64,000 bases of DNA. Origin: Gordonia asplenii. GTDB lineage: Bacteria > Actinomycetota > Actinomycetes > Mycobacteriales > Mycobacteriaceae. The notes below the pieces were generated by a model. The model did no database searches. It saw only the letters and a list, made by a program, of their open reading frames with translations, and was not told where the DNA came from. Below are positions 51,875-62,016 of this stretch, one piece after another; within the stretch, counting starts at the first letter, position 1; each line of letters begins with the position of its first letter. The translations under genes and the position numbers were made by a program. The DNA lies in assembly GCF_012933505.1 (NCBI RefSeq), contig NZ_JABBNB010000008.1:124001-188000 (forward strand). The letters run 5' to 3'.

Positions 51875-53209
51875 TCAGGACACGGTCGCCAGATCCACGG
51901 ATTTGGTCTCGGTCGCCTTCATCGACGCGATGAGCGATGCCGCGCCCATCAGCGCCAGGTAGAACGCGATGGCGTAGGGCGAACCGAACCAGCCGTACAG
52001 CGCGATAGCCAGGATCGGCGCGATCGATCCGGCAAGCACCGATGCGAGGTTGTAGGCCAGGGAGACTCCGGAGTAGCGGATCCTGGTGGGGAACAGCTCG
52101 GAGAAGAAGGCCCCGATCACCGCACTGTAGGCGGAGAAGATCAGCAAGCCGCCGACGACGGCCACGGTGATCGCAATCGAGTTCTTGGTGTCCAGGAGGG
52201 CGAAGAACACGAACGCCCAGATCATCGTCGCGATCGACGCTCCGATGTAGATGGGGCGCCGGCCGATACGGTCAGCCAGGATGGCGAACAGCGGAATCGC
52301 GATCAGCGCGGCACCCATGCCGATCATCACGGCGGTCAGGCCGACGGACTTGGGCAGGTGCAACATGTCCGCGTTGGTGATGTAGGTGATGACGAACAGC
52401 GAGAAGATGTAGAAACCGGCGTTTTCGCCGAATCGGGTGACCGCCGCGAGCACGATCTGCCGCCAGTGCTTGGTGATCGCCTCCGACAGCGGCGCCTGCG
52501 ACGTCGCGCACGCTTCGGCCTTCGCCTCGGCTGCCCGGTAGAGCGGGGTCTCGGTGACGAACAGACGCAACACCAAGCCGATGAGTACCAGGATTGCCGA
52601 GAGTGCGAAGGCGATGCGCCAGCCGTAGGACTGGAATGCGTCGTCGGACATCGTCGCGCTGAGCACGGCCATCACACCGGCCGCAAGCAGATTGCCAAGG
52701 GGCGGACCGAGATTGGGCCATGCCGCCCAGAACGCGCGCCGCTCGGACCCGCCGTGTTCGGAGACCAGCAGCACCGCGCCGCCCCATTCGCCGCCGAGTG
52801 CGAAGCCCTGCACGAGCCGCAGAACCACGAGGATGATCGGCGCGGCGATGCCGAGCGTGGCGTAGCCGGGCAGCAATGCGATCAGGAAGGTCGAGATGCC
52901 CATCAGCATCAGACTGGCGATCAGCGTAGAGCGTCGGCCTCGTCGGTCGCCGAGGTGACCGAGCACCGCGGCGCCGAGGGGGCGGGCGATGAAGCCGACG
53001 GCGTAGGTGGCGAAGGCCAGCAGCGTGCCGACCGTCGGATTCGATGCCGGAAAGAACACTTTGTTGAAGACGAGTGCGGCAGCGGTTCCGTAGAGGAAGA
53101 AGTCATACCACTCGACGGCGGTACCCGCGAGGCTCGACGCCGCGACGACCGGCAAGCTGGTCCTGCGTTGCGATCGCGACTTGGTAGGTTGAGTAACGGC
53201 TGTCGCCAT
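51875..53209 (-). CDS. MHS-family MFS transporter (organic/aromatic acid:H+ symporter)
   Basis: A 444-residue 12-helix transporter of the metabolite:H+ symporter branch. Marks are SLAGTAVEWYDFFLYGTAAALVF at the first helix, GRPLG-like ARPLGAAVLGHLGDRRGRR in loop 2-3, and VLRLVQGFALGGEWGGAVLL. Members import aromatic acids, shikimate, proline betaine and similar. ATG 53209 is chosen; the open frame further upstream runs through the promoter and operator. As first gene of the operon it should bring in the substrate for the HpaB/nitrilase pathway. Confidence 0.9.
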   Translation of the reverse strand: MATAVTQPTKSRSQRRTSLPVVAASSLAGTAVEWYDFFLYGTAAALVFNKVFFPASNPTVGTLLAFATYAVGFIARPLGAAVLGHLGDRRGRRSTLIASLMLMGISTFLIALLPGYATLGIAAPIILVVLRLVQGFALGGEWGGAVLLVSEHGGSERRAFWAAWPNLGPPLGNLLAAGVMAVLSATMSDDAFQSYGWRIAFALSAILVLIGLVLRLFVTETPLYRAAEAKAEACATSQAPLSEAITKHWRQIVLAAVTRFGENAGFYIFSLFVITYITNADMLHLPKSVGLTAVMIGMGAALIAIPLFAILADRIGRRPIYIGASIATMIWAFVFFALLDTKNSIAITVAVVGGLLIFSAYSAVIGAFFSELFPTRIRYSGVSLAYNLASVLAGSIAPILAIALYGWFGSPYAIAFYLALMGAASLIASMKATETKSVDLATVS

Positions 53210-53315
53210 TGGAACTCCTAGCAGTGGTTCATGGTGGAGCCGCCTGGCCCGGTCGACTGTTGCACCAGTCGGCCGGGCCGCCGTCGTCTGTGAGCTACGA
53301 CACCGGGCGGTATAT

Positions 53316-53342
53316 CTGTTGTATACGATGTGAATACAACAG
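53316..53342. promoter_or_regulatory. Operator-like inverted repeat before the catabolic operon
   Basis: CTGTTGTAT (53316-53324) and ATACAACAG (53334-53342) are perfect 9-base arms with a 9-base spacer, about 105 bases before the transporter ATG. A TTGTATAC core occurs in the left arm and spacer, as in many FadR/VanR-type GntR operators. Confidence 0.65.
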
Positions 53343-53428
53343 CGCAAGGGGTAGTCGTAAGCTACTTGCCGGTAAGTTGTCGTCGGGCCGTCGGGCCGAC
53401 GAAAAAAGGTGCGCCTCGCGCGGTGCCG

Positions 53429-54247
53429 CTACTTCGGCCCGAAGCCGAAGTACCGCCGCATCCGCCCGACCTTGGGCGTCGACGCCGGCGCTTGCGTGGA
53501 GTCGTCGGCTGGTGCGTCGGGCAGAGTGTCGGCCGGGCGCGGCGATCGGTCGATCGGCGACTGCGCCGCGCTGTGTGCGTATTGTTGCGCCTCGTCGCCA
53601 GTCGGCTGATACCCGGCTGGATGAATCGCGAAGGCGGTCACCGGGATTCGCGTCGGGTCGACGTCACCGTCGAGCGCGGGTGGAGTGAAGCGGAAGCCTA
53701 GCCATTCACGGTTGGCCTGCTCGGCGAGTTCGGCCGGATGGAAGGGGAGGGCGAGCGGTTGCGGCGCAACGCCTTCGGCGTACCGCAGCGGATGCTCGCC
53801 GCCCCAGAACGGCGACTCGAAGACGAACGGCAGTCCTGAATCTTCAAAGATGTCAATGGGATCCGACGCAAAGCTGCGTCGAAGTTCGCCGCCCTCCCAG
53901 CGGGCGAAGACGCCGACGGCCTCCGCCGGCTCGGTGTGCAGCAGCGTCGCCACCTTGACCGGCGCGACCGATGCGACGGTCTTCGTCAGAGTCGACGGCC
54001 GCCGACTGGCGAACAGTGGACTGGAAATCACCGACGCCGAACCGAACGCCCCGACGTAGGCGTGTGAATCGTTGCCGGTCATCGCCGCGGCGAGATTCGT
54101 CGCGGCAACCGGTACCAGCACGGCGTCGCCGTAGATCCGGGCAGCCAGCTCACGCGCCCGCTCGACGTTGTTGTGCAGTGGCCCCCGAAGGAGTCCGATC
54201 GGGTCATCGTCGTCAATGAGCCACAGGGTCAGAGCACGGTTGGACAC
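53429..54247 (-). CDS. DUF6928-type conserved protein
   Basis: A 272-residue soluble protein. The pattern ALTLWLIDDDDPIGLLRG at the N-terminus, GDAVLVPVAATNL, the WEGGELRRSFASDP block, PFVFESPFWGGEHPL and PLALPFHPAELAEQANREWLGFRF fits a family I remember as DUF6928. Function unknown. The last 50 residues are a disordered Pro/Ala/Asp tail ending RRYFGFGPK. GTG 54247 is preferred, 13 bases after the SepH stop; upstream codons belong to the sepH end. Confidence 0.7.
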   Translation of the reverse strand: MSNRALTLWLIDDDDPIGLLRGPLHNNVERARELAARIYGDAVLVPVAATNLAAAMTGNDSHAYVGAFGSASVISSPLFASRRPSTLTKTVASVAPVKVATLLHTEPAEAVGVFARWEGGELRRSFASDPIDIFEDSGLPFVFESPFWGGEHPLRYAEGVAPQPLALPFHPAELAEQANREWLGFRFTPPALDGDVDPTRIPVTAFAIHPAGYQPTGDEAQQYAHSAAQSPIDRSPRPADTLPDAPADDSTQAPASTPKVGRMRRYFGFGPK

Positions 54248-54260
54248 AGGGAAGTTTCCT

Positions 54261-55283
54261 TCAGCTGTTCGGATTGCTGCGGACGCCGAGAAGTACATCT
54301 TCCCAGGCCGGAACGGACGGTTTACGTTGTTTGCGTCGACGCGCCTTCGCCTCGGCCTCGGCGGACTCGTCCGGCGTCGGGCCCGGCGCGGCGTCGTCGC
54401 CGACGACGGTGAAGCCGAGTTGCGTTGTCTCCTCGGCGGATCCGCCGAACTCGGGCTGGTCGTGACCCGGTGCGACGGTGGATGCCGGCTGGCCCGACGA
54501 TGCGGGCTCGACGTCGGACTCCGGCGCCCGGACGTCGGGGGTCTGGGTCACCGGTACCCCGATCGTGGGCATCTCGACGGGGCGTCGTCCGGTGACCACG
54601 GATTCGGCGTCGACCGTGAAGGATTCGGCGACGGTCTGGGAATGCGCGGGGCGCGACATCTGCGGAACGGCAACCGGCGCCAGCCGGCGTCGGGCGATGG
54701 CCACAGCTTCCGGATCGGTCAGTTCGTCGGCGAGGTCGTCGAGCGGATCGGCGGTGCCGCCGTGGGCGCCCGGGTGATAGCGCCAATGGGCGTAGTTGTC
54801 GGTCCGGCCCACCTGCCAACGCACTTGCACGACCCAGAATCCGTCGTCGCCCTTCCAGGCATCCCAGTCGGTCGCCGCGGCGCTCTGGCCGCGAGCGGTG
54901 AGCGCGGTGTCGACGACTTCGCCGAGCGTCTGCACCGCGGGTCCGTCCTCGCGGATGGGGTGAGACAGCGCCGCCAGCTCGGTGGCCCGGGTTCGCTCGA
55001 GCAGGACCGGATGAGCGAAACGTTCAATGCGTTCCGGGGGCACTCCGGCGATCGCGGCGACTTCTTCGATGGTCGCTCCGGCCCGGATGCGAGCCTGAAT
55101 CTCGCGTGGACGCAAGGTCGATTCCATCTCGATCTGAATCTGCCCGAGTCGCGACAGGTCGCCGCGGGCCGCGGCGCGCAGTCGATCGTCGGCGCGGATG
55201 CGGAACTTCTCCTTCGTCTCATCGTCTTGCACGACGACATAGCTGCCGTCGGCTTCGACGCTGATGACGCGAAGCTCACGCAT
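54261..55283 (-). CDS. sepH: Septation protein SepH (Rv0883c-like, DUF3071)
   Basis: A 340-residue protein. The N-terminal SepH domain is clear: MRELRVISVEADGSYVVVQD, DDRLRAAARGDLSRLG, then STLRPREIQARIRAGATIEEVAAIAGVPPERIERFAHPVLLERTRATELA, which includes the helix-turn-helix that in SepH binds FtsZ and helps assemble division filaments. DGFWVVQVRW with an HWRYHPGAHGGTADPLDD segment follows, then a disordered acidic tail and a basic patch ARRRKQRKPSVPAWEDVLLG. Location before serC matches Rv0883c/Rv0884c. Confidence 0.9.
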   Translation of the reverse strand: MRELRVISVEADGSYVVVQDDETKEKFRIRADDRLRAAARGDLSRLGQIQIEMESTLRPREIQARIRAGATIEEVAAIAGVPPERIERFAHPVLLERTRATELAALSHPIREDGPAVQTLGEVVDTALTARGQSAAATDWDAWKGDDGFWVVQVRWQVGRTDNYAHWRYHPGAHGGTADPLDDLADELTDPEAVAIARRRLAPVAVPQMSRPAHSQTVAESFTVDAESVVTGRRPVEMPTIGVPVTQTPDVRAPESDVEPASSGQPASTVAPGHDQPEFGGSAEETTQLGFTVVGDDAAPGPTPDESAEAEAKARRRKQRKPSVPAWEDVLLGVRSNPNS

Positions 55284-55405
55284 CTGCTCCTCCTCCGGTC
55301 TCGGGATGACGCATTGCCGTCAGGTTAGTGCACGCCCGGAGTGCATCACGGTGCCGACACGCGGAAAACCGCAGTTCAGGACTGAAGTTGGCGATTGTAC
55401 GCGAG

Positions 55406-57012
<1,607 letters not shown>

Positions 57013-57016
57013 ACCG

Positions 57017-57062
57017 TTGACACCTGTTGAACGCGCGTTTAATGTTCTGAACATGCGTTCAA
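57017..57062 (+). promoter_or_regulatory. Promoter with overlapping operators of the TetR-ABC operon
   Basis: TTGACA (57017-57022), a 17-base spacer and TAATGT (57040-57045) make a near-consensus promoter. TTGAACGC (57027-57034) and GCGTTCAA (57055-57062) are perfect inverted arms; ATGTTC-T-GAACAT (57042-57054) is a second palindrome on the -10. TTGAACGCGCGTTTAA is itself a near-palindrome. This is a typical layout for repression by the TetR protein encoded next. Confidence 0.75.
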
Positions 57063-57072
57063 GCGAGTTGCG

Positions 57073-57786
57073 TTGACACCCGACGACCGCACGACGCGCG
57101 CCCGCGTCCGAGACACCGCCATCCAGGTCTTCGCTCGCGACGGGTTCAGTGCGACGGTGCGGGCGATCGCCGCTGCCGCCGAGGTCAGCCCCGGGTTGGT
57201 CATCCACCATTTCGGTTCCAAAGCGGGCCTGGAAGCCGAGTGCGACCAGTACGTCCTCGACACGCTCTTCGACGTCGAACGCGATCTGCTGACCGGCGAC
57301 GGCGGATACCGCGAATTCCTCGACCTCATCCGGCACGCCGAAGACAGCGGCGAACACGTCGTCTACATGCTTCGCGCGGTCCAGCAGGGCGGCGCGACGG
57401 CCCGTGCCTTCCTCGACCGGATGCTGGCCCAGGCCACCGAGGGACTGCGTATCGGTGTCGAAAGCGGCCAGCTGCGCCCGTCGGTCGACGAGGAGGGTCG
57501 TGCCCGCTACCTCACCACGATCTCGGTGGGTGCACTCCTGCTCGACACCGTGATGAATCCGCCCGACGACTGGTCCGACTTCGGCTCGATCCTGCGCGGC
57601 TACATCGACCGCGTCGGCATCGCGGGCACCGAGATGGCTGTCCACGGCGTGATGACCGATGCCTCACTGCTCGACGCGATCGTCGAGGCGCAGCGCGAAT
57701 CCGCGCACACGCGGCGCGATACCAGTGATCAGTCCGGCGATCGAAGAGTTGGCGACGAAGGAGTTGACGATGACCAAAGTCATTGA
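57073..57786 (+). CDS. TetR-family repressor
   Basis: A 237-residue TetR regulator starting at TTG 57073. DNA-binding domain: RVRDTAIQVFARDGFSATVRAIAAAAEVSPGLVIHHFGSKAGLEAECD, a normal helix-turn-helix with the HHFGSKAGL helix. The C-terminal ligand-binding domain is unusual only in its hydrophilic end. Its 3' end overlaps the ABC ATPase gene by 17 bases, so it is co-transcribed with the exporter it probably controls. The ligand is likely a drug or lipid-like molecule (inference). Confidence 0.9.
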   Translation: MTPDDRTTRARVRDTAIQVFARDGFSATVRAIAAAAEVSPGLVIHHFGSKAGLEAECDQYVLDTLFDVERDLLTGDGGYREFLDLIRHAEDSGEHVVYMLRAVQQGGATARAFLDRMLAQATEGLRIGVESGQLRPSVDEEGRARYLTTISVGALLLDTVMNPPDDWSDFGSILRGYIDRVGIAGTEMAVHGVMTDASLLDAIVEAQRESAHTRRDTSDQSGDRRVGDEGVDDDQSH

Positions 57787-58678
57787 GGCACAAGGACTCA
57801 TCAAGCGATTCGGAACATTCACCGCCCTCGACGGTCTCGACCTGTCGATCGACGCCGGCGAGGTGGCGGGATTCCTCGGGCCCAACGGCGCTGGGAAATC
57901 GACGACGATCCGCATCCTGCTCGGCCTCTACCGGCACGACGGCGGACAGGTCTCAGTGTTCGACGCCGACCCGTTCGCCGACGCCGTCGCGATCCATCGG
58001 CGCATCGCCTATGTACCCGGCGACGTCAGCCTGTGGCCGCAACTCAGCGGCGGCGAGTGCATCGATCTGCTGCTGTCGCTGCGCGGCGTGCGCGCGACGT
58101 CGGCGACTCGCAAAGCCGAACTCATCGAGCGCTTCGAGCTCGACCCCACCAAGAAGAGCGGCACCTACTCGAAGGGCAATCGGCAGAAGGTCGCCCTGAT
58201 CGCGGCCTTCGCCGCCGACGCCGAACTGCTCATCCTCGACGAGCCGACGTCGGGTCTGGATCCGTTGATGGCCAACCACTTCGTGGTCAACGTCCGTGAT
58301 GCGGCCGCGCGCGGTTCCGCGGTACTGATGTCGAGCCACATCCTCGCCGAAGTCGAGGAATTGTGTGAATCGGTCACCATCATCCGCGCCGGTAAGACGG
58401 TCGAGGCGGGCACGCTCGCTGCGTTGCGGCACCTGCGACGCTCGCGTGTCAGCGTCATCGCCGACGGTGTGTCGGCGCTCGCCGACGTCGACGGAGTGCA
58501 CGACTTCGCCGCCACCGGCGACGATGCGGTCACCTTCACTGTCTCCGACACCGGAATGTCCGCTGTCACCAAGGTTTTGGGTGGATTGACGGTGCGCTCG
58601 CTGACCGTCGAACCGCCGAGCCTGGAGGAATTGTTCCTGCACGCCTACGACGCCCCCGCCGATTCGGCGGCGCTGTGA
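57770..58678 (+). CDS. ABC exporter ATP-binding protein
   Basis: A 302-residue ATPase of the DrrA/CcmA type. Walker A GPNGAGKST near residue 43; Q-loop region and signature shortened to YSKGNRQKVALIAAFA; Walker B LLILDEPTSGLDP; H-loop SSHILAEVEEL. The C-terminal 80 residues are the extra domain seen in drug-exporter ATPases. The signature motif SKGNRQK in place of LSGGQ-type is common in this subfamily. ATG 57770 lies inside the TetR gene end. It pairs with the two-domain permease that overlaps its stop. Confidence 0.9.
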   Translation: MTKVIEAQGLIKRFGTFTALDGLDLSIDAGEVAGFLGPNGAGKSTTIRILLGLYRHDGGQVSVFDADPFADAVAIHRRIAYVPGDVSLWPQLSGGECIDLLLSLRGVRATSATRKAELIERFELDPTKKSGTYSKGNRQKVALIAAFAADAELLILDEPTSGLDPLMANHFVVNVRDAAARGSAVLMSSHILAEVEELCESVTIIRAGKTVEAGTLAALRHLRRSRVSVIADGVSALADVDGVHDFAATGDDAVTFTVSDTGMSAVTKVLGGLTVRSLTVEPPSLEELFLHAYDAPADSAAL

Positions 58679-60345
58679 TGACCGCGGCGACGATCGGTTC
58701 GGGTTCGGGTTCGGGCTCGGGCTCGGGCTCGGGTTCGGCCTCGGGCTCGGCCCGTCGGCCGTTCGCGGCTTGCGACATCCTGCTGCGCTTGAATATTCGG
58801 CGTGAGCGGATCATCTCGCCGGTCACCGTCGTGCTGATCGTCGTGATCAACCTGTCCACGGCGGCGTCGGTGGTGAGTATGTATTCGACGCAACAGGAGA
58901 AGGCGGCGCTCGCCGCAAGTGCGGGAACCAACGCCGCCTTCTCGTTTCTGCTCGGACCGTTGCATCACATCGACTCGAATGCGGCCGTAGTGTCCTGGCG
59001 CGCTGGATTGTTCATGATCGCGGCCACCGCCGTCTGCGTCGCGCTCACCGTCACGCGACTGACGCGCAAAGAGGAGGAACTCGGGCGGGTCGAGCTCGTG
59101 CGTTCCGGCGCGACCGGCGCGCTCGCACCGCTGACTGCGGCTCTCGTTGTGGCAGTGGTGGTTTCAGTTGTCGTGGGGGTGGCGATGGCGATTCTCATGG
59201 TGCCGCTGGGAGCCGGTGTGGCGTCAGCGGCCGCGGTCGGTGCTCAGTACACGACGACGGCGCTCGCCGCCGCGGGGCTGGCCGCTGTCGGCGCGCAATT
59301 CGCGGCGACGTCGCGCATCGCGAATATGGTTGCGGCATCGGTGATTCTGGGCGGCTACGTGCTGCGCGGTGTCGGCGACATCGCCGACGGATGGTCGTGG
59401 TTGCAGTGGCTCAGCCCGATGGGCTGGGCCGAGCGCATCGACCCGTTCGGAGCTAACTCGTGGTGGCCGGCCCTGGCATCGCTGGCGGTGTTCGCCGCGA
59501 GTGTCGGTGGGGCCGTGTGGATGAGTGATCGCCGGGATCTCGGCGGGGGACTGCTGCAGCCGCGGCCCGGCCCGGCGTCGACCGATAAGCTCTCGACGAT
59601 GCCTGCGGTGGCAACACATCTCGCGATTCCCGGCATGGCGTCCTGGGCGTCGGCGATCACCACGTACGCCTTGGTGATCGGCTTTCTGATTCCTTCCATC
59701 AACGACATCGCGTCGAGCAATCCGCAGATCACCGACTATCTTGAAAAGCTGGGTGGCGCAGGCGATCTCGGCACCGTGTTCACGTCGACGATGATGGGTT
59801 ACCTGGGCTTCGCCGCGGCCGCGTGGGCGGTCACCGCGGTCGGCCGACTGCGCGCCGACGAATCCGCCGGCCGCACCGAAACCCTTCTGGCGACGCCGAT
59901 TTCGCGCTCGACCTACTTCATCGACCAGGCTGTGGTGCTGGTCATCGGGATCGTCGTGATCATGGCATGCGCGGCGCTCGGCGTCGGAGTGGCCGACGCC
60001 CTGGTGTCGGGCGGATGGGGTGCGGCGCTGGGACACGCGTTCAGCGCTGCGGCAGTACAGATTCCGGCCGCGCTGGTTCTCGCCGGCATCGTCGCGGTGC
60101 TCTACGGCGCCAAGCCGGCATGGACGCTCGGCGCGTGGCTCGTGCTGATCGTCGCGTTTCTCGTCGGCCCGCTCGGCGCGCTGTTCAATCTGCCGCAGTG
60201 GGCGCGGGACATCTCGCCTTTCACCCACGTCCCCATGGTTCCCGCCGAACCGATGCGTTGGCTGCCGATCATCCTGCTTACCCTCATCGCGATAGCCGCA
60301 GCGGCGATCGGTTGGCGGAGCTTCACCCAGCGCGACGTCGGGTGA
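58678..60345 (+). CDS. ABC exporter permease with two transmembrane domains and a (GS)n leader
   Basis: A 555-residue membrane protein with about 12 helices in two similar halves (first half from RRERIISPVTVVLIVVIN; second from SWASAITTYALVIGFLIP), as in the PolyT/tetronasin-type exporters. LRADESAGRTETLLATPISRSTYF in the second half and LTRKEEELGRVELVRSGATG in the first are the equivalent coupling regions facing the ATPase. ATG overlaps the ATPase stop (TGATG). Residues about 6-22 are a GS repeat encoded by a hexamer microsatellite. Substrate unknown; drug or polyketide-like export is the usual role. Confidence 0.87.
   Translation: MTAATIGSGSGSGSGSGSGSASGSARRPFAACDILLRLNIRRERIISPVTVVLIVVINLSTAASVVSMYSTQQEKAALAASAGTNAAFSFLLGPLHHIDSNAAVVSWRAGLFMIAATAVCVALTVTRLTRKEEELGRVELVRSGATGALAPLTAALVVAVVVSVVVGVAMAILMVPLGAGVASAAAVGAQYTTTALAAAGLAAVGAQFAATSRIANMVAASVILGGYVLRGVGDIADGWSWLQWLSPMGWAERIDPFGANSWWPALASLAVFAASVGGAVWMSDRRDLGGGLLQPRPGPASTDKLSTMPAVATHLAIPGMASWASAITTYALVIGFLIPSINDIASSNPQITDYLEKLGGAGDLGTVFTSTMMGYLGFAAAAWAVTAVGRLRADESAGRTETLLATPISRSTYFIDQAVVLVIGIVVIMACAALGVGVADALVSGGWGAALGHAFSAAAVQIPAALVLAGIVAVLYGAKPAWTLGAWLVLIVAFLVGPLGALFNLPQWARDISPFTHVPMVPAEPMRWLPIILLTLIAIAAAAIGWRSFTQRDVG
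58696..58752 (+). repeat. Hexamer microsatellite encoding Gly-Ser repeats
   Basis: About nine units of TCGGG(T/C), some imperfect, encode alternating Gly-Ser at the N-terminus of the exporter permease. The 6-base unit keeps the frame when units are gained or lost. Confidence 0.85.
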
Positions 60346-60388
60346 GGTGCGGGCGGAAGCCCTGTGCCAGTTTGAGTAACACCCCTCC

Positions 60389-60681
60389 GCTGGTTGAGCC
60401 TGGATTCGCCGACGGCAGGCCTCTTCCGCTGGTTGAGCCGTGAGGAGCGTTGGCGCCGCCGCTCCTGCTGGTTGAGCCGTGAGGAGCGTTGGCGATGCGC
60501 TAGCCGAGTCCGTGTCGAAACCTCTCAGCCACAACGACTTTCGATGATGCGCGCCAATTTCGGCGATGACACGCCTCGATGTTCGATACCATCACAGTTC
60601 GACAAGTGCGCCATCATCAAATGCATTGTGGTACAGGGGTTTCGACACGCTCGTCGCTAGCGCTCCTCGCGGCTCAACCAG
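60389..60681 (+). repeat. Family A palindromic-ended element, copy 3, with extra left-end units
   Basis: Left-end units CTGGTTGAGCC occur three times (about 60389, 60429 and 60468). The core from GTGTCGAAAC (about 60512) to GTTTCGACACG (about 60652) matches family A, and the right end GGCTCAACCAG closes at 60681. Compared with copy 2, about 37 bases are missing, covering the left arm and loop of the internal hairpin, with short ACAC repeats at the join. The gap 60346-60818 contains no gene. Confidence 0.85.
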
Positions 60682-60818
60682 CGGATAGGGCCCGTCGTCG
60701 TCAGGCCCGGCGCAACCGGCGGAGTGACATGGTTTCGACGCGGGCGCGTCTCGCTACGCTCGTCGGGCCCGGCTCAACCTGCGGAGGTGGTGCCTCAGCC
60801 CGGCTCGCCGGCGCATTG

Positions 60819-61934
60819 CTACCCGCTGATCGTCTCCCACCCCTCGACGTCCTCGGGGCGGCGAGGGGCGGCGCCGGTGTAGACGGCGGCGGGGCGTACC
60901 AGCTTGCCGAGTCGTTTCTGCTCCAGGATGTGTGCGCACCAGCCCGCGGTGCGTCCGCAGGTGAACATCGCGGGCATCATGTGCGTCGGCACCTCGGCGA
61001 AGTCGAGGATCACCGCGGCCCAGAACTCGACATTGGTTTCGATGGCGCGGTCGGGGCGTCGTTCCCGCAATTCGGTCAGGGCGGCCTGCTCCAGCGCGGC
61101 CGCGGCCTCGTAGCGCGGCACACCCAATTCCATTGCGGTGCGACGTAAGACGCGGGCACGGGGGTCCTCGGCCCGGTACACACGATGGCCGAAGCCCATC
61201 AGCTTCTCCTTGCGATCCAGGATGCCCTTGACCAACCCCCGCGGGTCGTCGGTGCGCTCGATCTCCTCGATCATCGGCAGCACTCGAGCGGGCGCACCGC
61301 CGTGCAGCGGCCCCGACATCGCGCCGATCGCACCCGAGAGTGCGGCGGCGACGTCGGCGCCGGTCGACGCGATGACCCGGGCGGTGAAGGTGGACGCGTT
61401 GAGGCCGTGTTCGGCCGCGCTGACCCAATACGCATCGATCGCCGCGATGTGCTTGGGGTCCGGATCGCCTTTCCACCGGGTCATGAAACGTGCTGTGACA
61501 GTGTCACATTCGTCGACGACCCGCTGCGGCACCGCGGGCTGGTAGATGCCGCGCGCCGACTGCGCCACATACGACAATGCCATCACCGAAGCCCGCGCGA
61601 GGTTGTCGCGCGCGGTGGCGTCGTCGATGTCGAGCAGCGGCTGATACCCCCAGATGGGTGCGAGCATCGCCAGTGCCGCCTGCACGTCGACCCGGACGTC
61701 GCCGGTGTGAATCGGCAGCGGGAACGGCTCCGCGGGCGGCAGACCGTCGCCGAATCGACCGTCGACCAACAGCGCCCACACGTCGGCGAAGGTCACGCGG
61801 TTCTCGACGAGGTCTTCGATGTCGACGCCGCGGAAGCGTAGGTTGCCGCCGTTCTTGTCGGGTTCGGCGATATCGGTGGTGAAGGCGACGACGCCCTCGA
61901 GTCCGGGGACGAAATCTGCGGGGACTGTGGCCAT
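60819..61934 (-). CDS. citA: Citrate synthase 2 (Rv0889c-like)
   Basis: A 371-residue citrate synthase of the shorter, type-II-like actinobacterial form (M. tuberculosis CitA is 373). Active-site features are HGLNASTFTARVIAST, GPLHGGAPARVLPMI (His), MGFGHRVYR (His) and ILDFAEVPTHM (Asp near FAE). It condenses oxaloacetate with acetyl-CoA; related enzymes may act as 2-methylcitrate synthase, which cannot be separated by eye. ATG 61934 is chosen for family length. Divergent from pdxH. Confidence 0.9.
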   Translation of the reverse strand: MATVPADFVPGLEGVVAFTTDIAEPDKNGGNLRFRGVDIEDLVENRVTFADVWALLVDGRFGDGLPPAEPFPLPIHTGDVRVDVQAALAMLAPIWGYQPLLDIDDATARDNLARASVMALSYVAQSARGIYQPAVPQRVVDECDTVTARFMTRWKGDPDPKHIAAIDAYWVSAAEHGLNASTFTARVIASTGADVAAALSGAIGAMSGPLHGGAPARVLPMIEEIERTDDPRGLVKGILDRKEKLMGFGHRVYRAEDPRARVLRRTAMELGVPRYEAAAALEQAALTELRERRPDRAIETNVEFWAAVILDFAEVPTHMMPAMFTCGRTAGWCAHILEQKRLGKLVRPAAVYTGAAPRRPEDVEGWETISG

Positions 61935-62016
61935 GAAGTGGATTCTATGACCGTGCTCGCCGAGCATTCCGATCCTGGCTGCCTCGCCGGCCGCCGAACC
62001 CACTACTCTGACCGGA

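Noticed and set aside
52272..52787. Small minus-strand frame inside the MHS transporter
   Set aside because: Out of frame with the transporter, whose membrane helices and MFS loop motifs are intact.
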